This document shows, one piece after another, positions 18,763 to 26,575 of a stretch of 42,627 nt of DNA. This stretch comes from JADHZC01 sp964409505 (GTDB lineage: Bacteria; Pseudomonadota; Alphaproteobacteria; Rickettsiales; Rickettsiaceae), in the NCBI GenBank assembly GCA_964409505.1, contig CAYPDK010000019.1, positions 1 through 42,627 of the forward strand, given 5' to 3'. A program made the translations under genes and the position numbers. Within the stretch, counting starts at the first letter, position 1, and every line of letters begins with the position of its first letter. The notes below the pieces were generated by a model. The model saw only the letters and a program-made list of their open reading frames with translations, was not told where the DNA came from and did not search any database.

Positions 18763-18834
18763 AGCGGGTAAAGGGACTTGAACCCTCGACTTTTACCTTG
18801 GCAAGGTAACACTCTACCACTGAGTTATACCCGC
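18763..18834 (-). tRNA. tRNA-Gly (anticodon GCC)
   Basis: A 72-base cloverleaf on the minus strand. The acceptor GCGGGTA pairs with TACCCGC, and the discriminator is T. The D arm is ACTCAGTGGTAGAGT and the anticodon stem TTACC/GGTAA frames the loop TTGCCAA with anticodon GCC. The T arm is GAGGG-TTCAAGT-CCCTT with one terminal mismatch or wobble. CCA is not encoded. It reads GGC and GGT glycine codons. Confidence 0.95.
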
Positions 18835-18947
18835 TTACAAATTTTTCACTACACTAATAATATAAACGTACTCAAAAATAAATTGCTCCAAAATCAAAAT
18901 TCAAATCATCCTGATTTAAAATCTTAATAGCTTCGGCTCCCAAAAAT

Positions 18948-18973
18948 CTCTTCTAAAAACCTCTTCTAAAAAC
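18948..18973. repeat. Two-copy tandem 13-base repeat
   Basis: CTCTTCTAAAAAC occurs twice in direct succession, 18948-18960 and 18961-18973, in the 283-base gap between bolA and tRNA-Gly. The gap shows no gene. The repeat may be a replication-slippage product. Confidence 0.7.
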
Positions 18974-19117
18974 TATTCCGGGTAATTACCATCTAAAATA
19001 AGTTCGGTCTTAATCAAAAAGGATTTTAACATAAAAATTCGTATTTGCCAAAAAAAATTTATCTTTTATCACTATTTAGAATCTATCAACACTGTTTATT
19101 ACAATTTGTAAAGCATT

Positions 19118-19348
19118 TTAAACTATTTCTGTCTTAATTTGAACAGCATGTAATTTTGTATTGAGAACCTCTTTAAGAGACTTCTGTACGTGCTGATGTT
19201 GTTCTACTAAAGACATACCACGAAATACCGAGTCTTTAATATTAACAAAATAATGATTCCTATCCCCCACAAAATCTTTCACATTAATGCTCCCTGAGGG
19301 ATAATTTTTTTTGAGAATAGTAAGAAGTTCTTCTTGAGAAATACTCAT
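19118..19348 (-). CDS. bolA: BolA family protein
   Basis: A 76-residue BolA-fold protein. The family pattern is visible in RNHYFVNIKDSVFRGMSLVEQHQHV and in LHAVQIKT at the C-terminus. Short alphaproteobacterial BolA proteins work with a monothiol glutaredoxin in iron-sulfur or iron regulation, and some act as transcription regulators. No glutaredoxin gene is adjacent. It lies 97 bases after virB9 on the same strand, so it may share a transcript with the secretion genes, or be independent. The conserved histidine expected for cluster binding is present near the C-terminus. Confidence 0.9.
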   Translation of the reverse strand: MSISQEELLTILKKNYPSGSINVKDFVGDRNHYFVNIKDSVFRGMSLVEQHQHVQKSLKEVLNTKLHAVQIKTEIV

Positions 19349-19445
19349 AATAAAATACCCATAACCTATACAACTAAGGACCCATAGTATTACTATGATG
19401 GATAAAAAGCAATATTAAAAGAGAAAATGAGAAAAATTTTTATTT

Positions 19446-20189
19446 TTAAATAAAATAAGCTTCATTATAAATGCAGACAATTTTATCTCCAAGCCTTAAA
19501 ACAAGCTTCTTAAAGACTCTTTCTATAGTGATTAATTTAAAATTTTTTGGATCAATTTTAAAATTAACTATAGACTCTTTCAAATCGTCTCCAACAGAGT
19601 ACATAGCAGGAACTTGACTATTTCTATTTCTGAACTGAAGATAAGTAAAATCCCCATCATCAAAGATCTTGATAGGAGCTATTTCTTCGTCCCCACTTAT
19701 GCTATAGAGAAAATTTAGCTCTTCTGGTCGATCAAAATTTATGATGTTATCAGATTTATGACTGAGTAACTCATTTAGAGTGTCATTATTATACAAGAAT
19801 TTCAATACAAAAGTGATGTTAGGATCTCTTATTTGATTTGTATATTCTGCATATAGCTCGAATAAATACACCCTTTTATTAGTAATTAAAGTCATATTAG
19901 TAGTAGCATTTTCTTCTATAGGCTTGATAAATATCAAATTACCAGATGGAACAATTTGCCATGCAGTAGTATCTCCCATTGAAATACTAACGACCTCTTC
20001 TTCTTTTTCTAGTTCAATTGCTGCTTGGTAATTATAATAACCTATATATTTAAAGATACTATCTTTAGAGTAGGTTATAACTTTAATTCGACTATCCGAG
20101 GCCATAGCTCTTGGCTCTATCACTGAAAATGCAGTCCTACAAATAACCAAAAAAACTACAAAACAAATAACTTGAACTCTATTTTTCAT
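19446..20189 (-). CDS. virB9: Type IV secretion system protein VirB9
   Basis: Periplasmic/outer-membrane component of the VirB7-VirB9-VirB10 core complex. From the ATG at 20189 the protein has 247 residues and a signal peptide (MKNRVQVICFVVFLVICRTAFS). The N-terminal domain has the family pattern SISMGDTTAWQIVPSGNLIFIKP. The C-terminal domain is present, with TYLQFRNRNSQVPAMYSVGDD and LRLGDKIVCIYNE, which in VirB9 proteins contacts VirB7. An alternative start at 20204 removes a clean signal peptide. The ATG lies within the last codons of virB8, overlapping by 11 bases, so translation is probably coupled. Confidence 0.88.
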   Translation of the reverse strand: MKNRVQVICFVVFLVICRTAFSVIEPRAMASDSRIKVITYSKDSIFKYIGYYNYQAAIELEKEEEVVSISMGDTTAWQIVPSGNLIFIKPIEENATTNMTLITNKRVYLFELYAEYTNQIRDPNITFVLKFLYNNDTLNELLSHKSDNIINFDRPEELNFLYSISGDEEIAPIKIFDDGDFTYLQFRNRNSQVPAMYSVGDDLKESIVNFKIDPKNFKLITIERVFKKLVLRLGDKIVCIYNEAYFI

Positions 20190-20883
20190 TTTCAATGTTA
20201 ACATATTCTACAATATTGATTAAATAATCTGTCACAAGAAACTTTATTTCTGTTTTGTTAAAATTTTTACCCTGTTCTTCAAAAAGTCTAAATTCTGATT
20301 CATATGTCAAAAAAACATCCCAAATAATTTTCTCTACTATTTCGCCTTTTTGATTAAAAGCTAAAGTTTCTATTCGCAATGTTGCCTGATTAGGATTACT
20401 CAGAGTAATACTTTTTATATAAACTTCTTTTACGAAAAAAACACTATATCTTAAAACAGGAGAATTGTCATTTATAGTATTAATATAATTGTAGAACTCT
20501 TGGAACACAGAATCTGTTGAAGTATTTTGTACAAAATCTAACTGATCATAGACATCCTCATTTTGATAGCGCTCCCTTTGAGACACATAATTTTTTACTA
20601 CAATTTCATCAAAAATTTTTGTATAATTTTTTCCTCTATCACTAATTTTAAACATTTTAAGCTCATGCAAAAAAGAATGTTCTTCTACATAAGATAAATA
20701 TCCTACTTTTTTGTTCAGTTGTGTGTTACGCATAATACTTATAAGAAAAATCAGTAAGAGAACAAAAAGCACTCCAAACACTCCCTGTAAAATAATCCTA
20801 TGCACAAATGGCAAGAAGTAAACATCCATATACCAGGACTTAAATCCCTCATAATACTTATCTTCTTTAAGACACTCGTTCAT
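20179..20883 (-). CDS. virB8: Type IV secretion system protein VirB8
   Basis: Bitopic inner-membrane protein that organises assembly of the type IV secretion channel. The 234-residue protein has a short cytoplasmic N-terminus (including WYMDVYFLPFVHR), one membrane helix at about residues 30-50, and a periplasmic NTF2-like VirB8 domain (VLRYSVFFVKEVYIKSIT, NQATLRIETLAFNQKGE). The divergence is large, as is common for duplicated rickettsial VirB8 copies, so the subfamily assignment is inference. It lies between virB7 (28 bases upstream) and virB9, which it overlaps. Confidence 0.85.
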   Translation of the reverse strand: MNECLKEDKYYEGFKSWYMDVYFLPFVHRIILQGVFGVLFVLLLIFLISIMRNTQLNKKVGYLSYVEEHSFLHELKMFKISDRGKNYTKIFDEIVVKNYVSQRERYQNEDVYDQLDFVQNTSTDSVFQEFYNYINTINDNSPVLRYSVFFVKEVYIKSITLSNPNQATLRIETLAFNQKGEIVEKIIWDVFLTYESEFRLFEEQGKNFNKTEIKFLVTDYLINIVEYVNIENEK

Positions 20884-20911
20884 AAGCTAGACAATACAAA
20901 TTCGTTTTGTA

Positions 20912-21100
20912 TTACCCAAAATAATATTGAGAATTTGCTGGTATCCTAACACAAGAACTTCTCTCAAGAGAATAAACATTTATCATATTCTCAGATAAGA
21001 TTCCGTATGCAAGGCATGGACTCTTTAATTCATAAATTTTAGAAGGCTGACAAGAAATTAAAAAGAAAAAAAGAGGTAATATTGCTAAGTAAATTTTCAT
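20912..21100 (-). CDS. virB7: VirB7-like lipoprotein
   Basis: A 62-residue predicted lipoprotein. From the ATG at 21100 a lysine-containing signal peptide (MKIYLAILPLFFFLISC) ends in the lipobox LISC, with the lipidated cysteine at residue 17. The mature part contains KSPC and SSCVRIPAN, short cysteine motifs like those of rickettsial VirB7. VirB7 anchors VirB9 to the outer membrane, often with a disulfide between them. The open frame starts earlier (21160), but that would bury the signal peptide. The call rests on size, lipobox and position directly before virB8-virB9. Confidence 0.75.
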   Translation of the reverse strand: MKIYLAILPLFFFLISCQPSKIYELKSPCLAYGILSENMINVYSLERSSCVRIPANSQYYFG

Positions 21101-21196
21101 AACCCAACTCAAATAAAGAAAAATTATCACTAAATGCAATGATACCATTTTTCCAAGCAAATCCTTTACTATAACCTAGCATTATCTTTATAAATT

Positions 21197-22603
21197 TTAA
21201 CTTTTTATTTGTGATATTGTATTTTTTCTATTTTGTATAAAGTAACAAATACAACATATACATAAATTTACCACTCCCCCCACAACACTACCTCCAAGAG
21301 TTAAAAAATTAAAAAATTTCTTGCCTATAAACTCCCAAAAACCAAAAGATAAAAAACCACAAGCCATAGCAAGAAAAACATTTTTCTTGGAAAAGCAAAT
21401 TCCAAAAATTAAAAATATAAAAATAGGCAATATAATACTACTCCAAACTCCAGAAGTAAAAATCACCAAATCTAAAACATAATCAAATTTTAAAGCTACA
21501 ATAATAGCGACAACACCAACCATAATATTACTAATACGCATCCAGAATAAGATATTCTTACTTAAAATTTTAGGAAATGCCACTAATAATAAGTCCTTTA
21601 CAAGGGTAATAGAGGTAATATTAATTTCTGAATCTACTGTAGATGTAATGCCTGCAAATATTCCTATAATAATAAGAGGTTGTAGATACAATGGAATAAG
21701 ATTATTTATAAGAGTAAAAAGAGCAAATTTACTTTCCACATTCGGATATAATATAAATGCCACTATAGCATTTAGTACCAAAATAATCAAAAAAAGAGCA
21801 TATATAAAAGATTTCATATAAATAGCTGATTGTATTTGCTTAAAATTTTTACTTAAAGTTACTCTTTGTAAAAAAATTGGTAAAAGATTCATCATACAAA
21901 AGCTTAAAAAAACATTAATTAAATCTACAAAATCCTTTACACAAACAAAGTTACCAGAAATAAAATTTTCTAAATTTGTAACTGTAATTTTTTTTACAGA
22001 AAAAAAAGCTAGTACAGGCATAGAGATAATCATTGCTATAAATTGCAATTTATTAGAGAGTAAAATAGATTTTAATCCTCCTCTAGTTGTATAAATCAAA
22101 ACTATCAAAGAGCTAAATATAACACCTTTAAAATAACTAATACCAAAGACATATTCAAATACCTTACCACTAACGTTTAATTGAGCCGCGACAAATCCTA
22201 TGGTTGTTATGCTTGATATCAAGCCAAAAGTCACTCTACCAAAATTGTCATAATAAGGAGCTACAATATCCCCTATAGTATGAGAATTATAGAATTTATT
22301 AGATATTTTAGGAACTAAGAAACGTGCAATTACAAGATCTACAAATATGACTAAAAAAGCAGAAATACCATATATGAGAAAACCAGAATGAGTTTTTTCA
22401 GTAATTCCAAGAATTGTACCCCCTCCAATTGATGAGGTAAAAATAGTCGAAACAATGAGAAATTTATCAAGAGATACGTCTCCTTTAGAGAAAGATTCAA
22501 AATCCTGAGTTTTTTTTGAAAAAAAAACACCTATGAACAAGAGCAAAAAAAAATAAAGTGATATAATGTAGACATTAATATCATGAAAAGCATTAAGACT
22601 CAT
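21197..22603 (-). CDS. Sodium:solute symporter family protein
   Basis: An inner-membrane transporter of 468 residues and about 13 membrane helices that couples solute uptake to a sodium or proton gradient. Family features are the N-terminal SKKTQDFESFSKG (the D/E-x-F loop), SSIGGGTILG in the first core helix, TRGGLKSILLSNKLQF in the fifth, and AGITSTVDSEIN in the eighth, where sodium-binding Ser/Thr residues lie. The substrate is not readable; proline or pantothenate-type solutes are known in the family. It starts 19 bases after the AmpG-like gene and probably forms an operon with it. Confidence 0.85.
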   Translation of the reverse strand: MSLNAFHDINVYIISLYFFLLLFIGVFFSKKTQDFESFSKGDVSLDKFLIVSTIFTSSIGGGTILGITEKTHSGFLIYGISAFLVIFVDLVIARFLVPKISNKFYNSHTIGDIVAPYYDNFGRVTFGLISSITTIGFVAAQLNVSGKVFEYVFGISYFKGVIFSSLIVLIYTTRGGLKSILLSNKLQFIAMIISMPVLAFFSVKKITVTNLENFISGNFVCVKDFVDLINVFLSFCMMNLLPIFLQRVTLSKNFKQIQSAIYMKSFIYALFLIILVLNAIVAFILYPNVESKFALFTLINNLIPLYLQPLIIIGIFAGITSTVDSEINITSITLVKDLLLVAFPKILSKNILFWMRISNIMVGVVAIIVALKFDYVLDLVIFTSGVWSSIILPIFIFLIFGICFSKKNVFLAMACGFLSFGFWEFIGKKFFNFLTLGGSVVGGVVNLCICCICYFIQNRKNTISQIKS

Positions 22604-22622
22604 AATAACAAAGAACTAAAAG

Positions 22623-23894
22623 TTATAATTTAAAATATGGAGTAATTTTTTTTAAAAGTAGAACTATAGGTATAGTAATTAAGGACATAAGCAAAAAAAA
22701 CAACTTCCATCCTACAACAAGAACAATATAGCCTGAAAAAATTGGAAAAAATGTTCTAGAAAAGCCTAAAACAGAAGAAAAAAATGCATATTGTGTAGCT
22801 TTATATTTACCTCTACATAAAGCCATAATAAAAGCAATATAACTACCCATGCTCATACCCCCCGTAATGCTTTCAAAAAGCACAGTCAAGGAATATAAGA
22901 GAAAATTTTTTCCATATAAATCATTAAGAATCAAGAAAATATGAGATAAGCCATGAATTATAGCAAAATAATATAGAGCATCAATAATCTTGACTCTTTT
23001 CATAATATGAGAAGATACAAAACCTCCAATAATACTACCAATAATACCGCACAACTTACCTATTCTAACCATATCTATAGCAGAGTACCCAATATGTATA
23101 TGGAAATAATAATTAATTACAACATTTATAATATTATCTGGTAATTTATAGATAAGTATTAACGCAAAAGATAAAAAAACTAGTTGGTTTGAACCTATAG
23201 ATCTAACAACGGAGTATATAAAGTAACAAAATCTTACAAATGTTTTGTATTTAATCGAGGTTTTTTTTTGTACCTTTAAAGAATTAGAAGATTCGAAAAT
23301 TTGTGAATCTCTTTTCGATTCCCCTTCCAAATAAAATGCAAACAAAATAACAACAATAAAAAGCAAAACACTCAAGATAACACAATATATTTTATAAATA
23401 AAACCCCAACCAATAAATTCTGATAAATATAATGCGCCAAAATTTGAAATCAACATCCCAACTCTATAACCTAAAATGTACCACCCAATAAAAGAACCTT
23501 GAATACTAGCTGAGACGATTTCATTACGCAAGACTCCAAGGAGAACTTCAAGTGAAGAGGAAAAAAAAGAAATAAGAAAAGCAGCTATAAAAAACAAAAT
23601 AATGCTTTGAACAGGATCAATATTGCTAATAACAAAAACACTAGTTACAAGCATAAATCCAATCAAAATAAACCAAGAAATAACATTAGAAAAATGAAAT
23701 ATAGATATTTTTTTTATATCAAATAAAGGAGCCCAGATAAATTTAATAGCATAAGAAATGGAGCTCAGAGAAATTACAGAAATAGTACTAATAGGTAACC
23801 CCGCAGATGTAAGCCAAAAATTAAGCACACCACTTCCAATAATAAGGATAAATCCGTTTAAAAATCCATATATAAAAATAGAAAAGACTCTCAT
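22623..23894 (-). CDS. ampG: AmpG-like MFS permease
   Basis: A 12-helix major facilitator permease of 423 residues. The N-terminus (FWLTSAGLPISTISVISL...YAIKFIWAPLFD) matches the AmpG pattern, where AmpG carries anhydro-muropeptides into the cytoplasm for recycling. GYRVGMLISNFGALYLSE also fits. Rickettsiales often carry several AmpG paralogs and the substrates of most are unproven, so the transport substrate is uncertain. It is the first gene of a minus-strand pair with the symporter. The upstream intergenic region holds two matching palindromes. Confidence 0.83.
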   Translation of the reverse strand: MRVFSIFIYGFLNGFILIIGSGVLNFWLTSAGLPISTISVISLSSISYAIKFIWAPLFDIKKISIFHFSNVISWFILIGFMLVTSVFVISNIDPVQSIILFFIAAFLISFFSSSLEVLLGVLRNEIVSASIQGSFIGWYILGYRVGMLISNFGALYLSEFIGWGFIYKIYCVILSVLLFIVVILFAFYLEGESKRDSQIFESSNSLKVQKKTSIKYKTFVRFCYFIYSVVRSIGSNQLVFLSFALILIYKLPDNIINVVINYYFHIHIGYSAIDMVRIGKLCGIIGSIIGGFVSSHIMKRVKIIDALYYFAIIHGLSHIFLILNDLYGKNFLLYSLTVLFESITGGMSMGSYIAFIMALCRGKYKATQYAFFSSVLGFSRTFFPIFSGYIVLVVGWKLFFLLMSLITIPIVLLLKKITPYFKL

Positions 23895-23965
23895 TTACAT
23901 TATCTAATACTTCTAAAAGATGTATGATTCAATCTACAAGGCACTCTAAAAAATTACCTGTTTAT

Positions 23966-23984
23966 TATTGAACGATATTCAATA
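23966..23984. promoter_or_regulatory. Palindrome copy 1, operator-like
   Basis: TATTGAA-CGATA-TTCAATA has seven-base arms around five central bases. Its core TTGAAC..TATTCAAT recurs at 24078-24093 with two changes. The site is 72 bases upstream of the ampG-like start, where a regulator could act on transcription. Confidence 0.4.
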
Positions 23985-24077
23985 GCTCCTAGATATAGGT
24001 TATTCAAAACATTTTTACTAAAGATCTTGCTTCTTGACATTATCTTGCATTAATATATCCTTTTTAGGGACGTGTAC

Positions 24078-24092
24078 TTGAACAGTATTCAA
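24078..24092. promoter_or_regulatory. Palindrome copy 2, operator-like
   Basis: TTGAA-CAGTA-TTCAA has five-base arms and matches copy 1 at 13 of 15 positions in the same orientation, 110 bases away. It lies about 90 bases upstream of the bamE ATG. Confidence 0.4.
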
Positions 24093-24182
24093 TTATAGTT
24101 TGGTTTTGATGTTTTTTTGCATCCCTATTTTGAGATTTAATTAAGATTTAACATATTCTAATGTGTTAAGGAACTGGTTTTT

Positions 24183-24683
24183 ATGAAAAATTATATAAAA
24201 CACAAATATAACGTCTTGATATTTTTTGTATTTTCTTGTCTTATGATAGGATTCTTAATAGGATGTGATACAAAAATTTATAACAGGGGGGCATTTTTCA
24301 ACGAAAGCACTCTAGAAAGCATTATAGATACGACTACAAATAATACTGCAAAATTTTCAAAAGATGAGGTGAAAAAATTATTAGGACCACCCACCTATAT
24401 AGCATATCAGGAGGATAATATTTGGTACTACATCCAAAGAAAGGTTTTTCACGGAGCATCTTTGACTAAGGTAATATCTCAAAAAGTGGTAAAGGTAATT
24501 TTTGACGATACAGACAACATAGAAGCTATAATGATTAAAGATAATACCCCAGATGAAAATATTAAAATATATCCGCCAAAAACTCTAAATAAGAGTGAGT
24601 TCAAAAACTACATATATTCAAAGCTAGATGGGAGAATTGAATATAAAAAGAAGAATTTTGTTCCAGAGCATATTAATCCATGA
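24183..24683 (+). CDS. bamE: Outer membrane assembly lipoprotein BamE
   Basis: Lipoprotein subunit of the BAM complex that folds outer-membrane beta-barrel proteins. The 166-residue protein has a signal peptide ending in the lipobox LIGC (cysteine about residue 28). The SmpA/OmlA domain follows, with the pattern SKDEVKKLLGPPTYIAYQEDNIWYYIQRK, typical of BamE (vLGtP..........W.Y). It is somewhat longer than E. coli BamE (113 residues), as usual in alphaproteobacteria, with a polar C-terminal tail. It lies 21 bases before gatC but is functionally unrelated to it. Confidence 0.88.
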   Translation: MKNYIKHKYNVLIFFVFSCLMIGFLIGCDTKIYNRGAFFNESTLESIIDTTTNNTAKFSKDEVKKLLGPPTYIAYQEDNIWYYIQRKVFHGASLTKVISQKVVKVIFDDTDNIEAIMIKDNTPDENIKIYPPKTLNKSEFKNYIYSKLDGRIEYKKKNFVPEHINP

Positions 24684-24704
24684 ACTAAAATTACAAATAC
24701 AAAT

Positions 24705-25013
24705 ATGATATCTGAAAAGGAAATGCAGAGATTGCAAAATTTATCTAAGATTCGCTTAAACGAAATAGAATTTTTTTTATTTACAAAAAAATTAAATGAA
24801 GTAATACACATGATAGATGCTCTGAAAAATTTAGATTGCAAGTCTATTCCTCCAATAACCTCTATTCATCCTGTAGAAAAGAATAATTTTCGTGAGGATA
24901 TAGTTAATATGAGTAACTCTAAAAAAGATCTATTTAGCAACATTGATAAAGAGAAAACACATAATGGACAAGAGTATTTTATAGTATCGAAAGTTATCCC
25001 AGAAGAAGAGTAA
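24705..25013 (+). CDS. gatC: Aspartyl/glutamyl-tRNA amidotransferase subunit C
   Basis: The small subunit that wraps GatA and stabilises the GatCAB amidotransferase. It has 102 residues; the family start (MISEKEMQRLQNLSKIRLNEIE) and the C-terminal FIVSKVIPEE, matching the usual F.VPKV..., are both clear. It lies 74 bases before gatA in the order gatC-gatA-gatB. Confidence 0.94.
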   Translation: MISEKEMQRLQNLSKIRLNEIEFFLFTKKLNEVIHMIDALKNLDCKSIPPITSIHPVEKNNFREDIVNMSNSKKDLFSNIDKEKTHNGQEYFIVSKVIPEEE

Positions 25014-25087
25014 CACTTCTATCGCAGGATAAAATCTACAATTTAACTAAAATTGATCATAATAATAAGTTAAAAAATAAATTTCAG

Positions 25088-26575
25088 ATGCAAGAACTAA
25101 TAAAATTATCTCTTACAGAAACATTGCTAAAATTAATGAAAAAGGATTTTAGCGTAACAGAATTAATAAACGCCCATATAAAGCAAATACAGGCACATGA
25201 AAATCTGAATTGCTTTATCACAACTAATTTTGAAAAAGCTCTTGAAAATGCAAAAATTTCAGAAAATTTATATCTTTCGGGTAAACAAAGAAAGTTAGAA
25301 GGTATTCCAATTTCAATAAAAGACATTTTTTGTACAAAAAACATTAAAACAACAGCTGGCTCTAAAATGTTGAGCAATTTCATAGCTCCATATGAATCTA
25401 CTGTAACTCAAAAATTAGAGAATGCTGGATATATAATGATGGGAAAAACAAATATGGACGAATTTGCAATGGGTTCTGCTAACCTAAACAGTTTTTTTGG
25501 ACCTGTTGTAAATCCATGGAAAATGTATGATAATCCTGCAAATTTGACTCCTGGAGGATCCTCAGGGGGCTCTGCTGCGTCTGTGAGTAGTTTTCAATCT
25601 ATTGCATCAATTGGAAGTGATACGGGAGGTTCTGTCAGATTACCTGCAGCCTATAATGGCCTATGCGGAGTAAAGCCAACATATGGTAGATGTTCTAGAT
25701 GGGGAATGATTGCATTTGCAAATTCTTTAGATCAAGCTGCTGTTCTTACTCGTAACGTTTCTGATGCTGCTTTGATATTGGAAATAATTATGGGTTATGA
25801 TGAAAAAGACTCAACAACTTCAAACAACATAGTACCTAATCTAAGATCTTCTTACTTAGAAGCCGAAGAAAATGTTAAGATTGGAGTTCCCTACGACATT
25901 ATATATGATAAAGAAATTGATTCTGAGGTACTGAGAATCTTTAACGATACCTTAGACAAATTAAGGATTCAAACATCAGAAATAACAAACATAAAGCTAC
26001 CAAGTATAAAATACGCTATACCTACGTACTACGTCATAGCATCAGCTGAGGCTGCCTCAAATTTATCGAAATATGATTCTATACGTTATGGATATAATCC
26101 TGAAGTAGAAGAAAAAGAATTACAAAATTTAGAAGAGTTATATTTCAAAACAAGAACAGAGGGATTTGGGGAGGAGGTAAAGAGAAGAATAATGACAGGA
26201 ACATATGTTCTATCTAAATCCTATAAGGACACTTATTATAATCAAGCTCAAAGGGCTAGATTTTTAATTCAAAAAGAATTTGATGCAGCCTTTAAGACAT
26301 CGGACGTAATTATATTACCTACAACATCAAACACACCATTTGCAAATAACAAAGAAATATCTACTCCGATTGAAGAGTACATGAATGACTTTTTCACAGT
26401 TCCGGCAAGCCTCGCAGGACTGCCATGTATTTCCATGCCAATAGGACTAACAAATTTAGGTCTTCCCGTATCAATACAAGTGATAGGGAACCATTTTGAA
26501 GAAAAGACTATGTTTAAAGCAGCATTCAAAATCGAAAATTGTATAAATAGCCAATTTACTCCGAGAGGTTTTTGA
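25088..26575 (+). CDS. gatA: Aspartyl/glutamyl-tRNA amidotransferase subunit A
   Basis: The glutaminase subunit, which frees ammonia from glutamine for transfer by GatB. In 495 residues the amidase-signature catalytic triad is intact: K78 (ISIKD), S158 (PGGSSGGSA) and S182 (SDTGGSVRLPA). The length is normal (about 485-495). The TGA stop overlaps the gatB ATG by one base, which couples the two subunits. No irregularity is seen. Confidence 0.97.
   Translation: MQELIKLSLTETLLKLMKKDFSVTELINAHIKQIQAHENLNCFITTNFEKALENAKISENLYLSGKQRKLEGIPISIKDIFCTKNIKTTAGSKMLSNFIAPYESTVTQKLENAGYIMMGKTNMDEFAMGSANLNSFFGPVVNPWKMYDNPANLTPGGSSGGSAASVSSFQSIASIGSDTGGSVRLPAAYNGLCGVKPTYGRCSRWGMIAFANSLDQAAVLTRNVSDAALILEIIMGYDEKDSTTSNNIVPNLRSSYLEAEENVKIGVPYDIIYDKEIDSEVLRIFNDTLDKLRIQTSEITNIKLPSIKYAIPTYYVIASAEAASNLSKYDSIRYGYNPEVEEKELQNLEELYFKTRTEGFGEEVKRRIMTGTYVLSKSYKDTYYNQAQRARFLIQKEFDAAFKTSDVIILPTTSNTPFANNKEISTPIEEYMNDFFTVPASLAGLPCISMPIGLTNLGLPVSIQVIGNHFEEKTMFKAAFKIENCINSQFTPRGF
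26564..26568 (+). promoter_or_regulatory. gatB ribosome binding site (AGAGG) inside gatA
   Basis: AGAGG lies six bases before the ATG at 26575 and within the final codons of gatA. It supports ATG 26575 rather than the TTG at 26572 as the gatB start. Confidence 0.6.

Larger units (their letters stand above)
23895..24182. promoter_or_regulatory. Divergent ampG-like/bamE control region
   Basis: 288 bases between two divergent genes. It includes two copies of a TTGAA-N5-TTCAA palindrome, listed separately, and a small CCTA-GATA-TAGG inverted repeat near 23990. TTAAGGAA and GGTT lie close to the bamE ATG. Exact promoter boxes cannot be placed with confidence in this composition. Confidence 0.4.
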
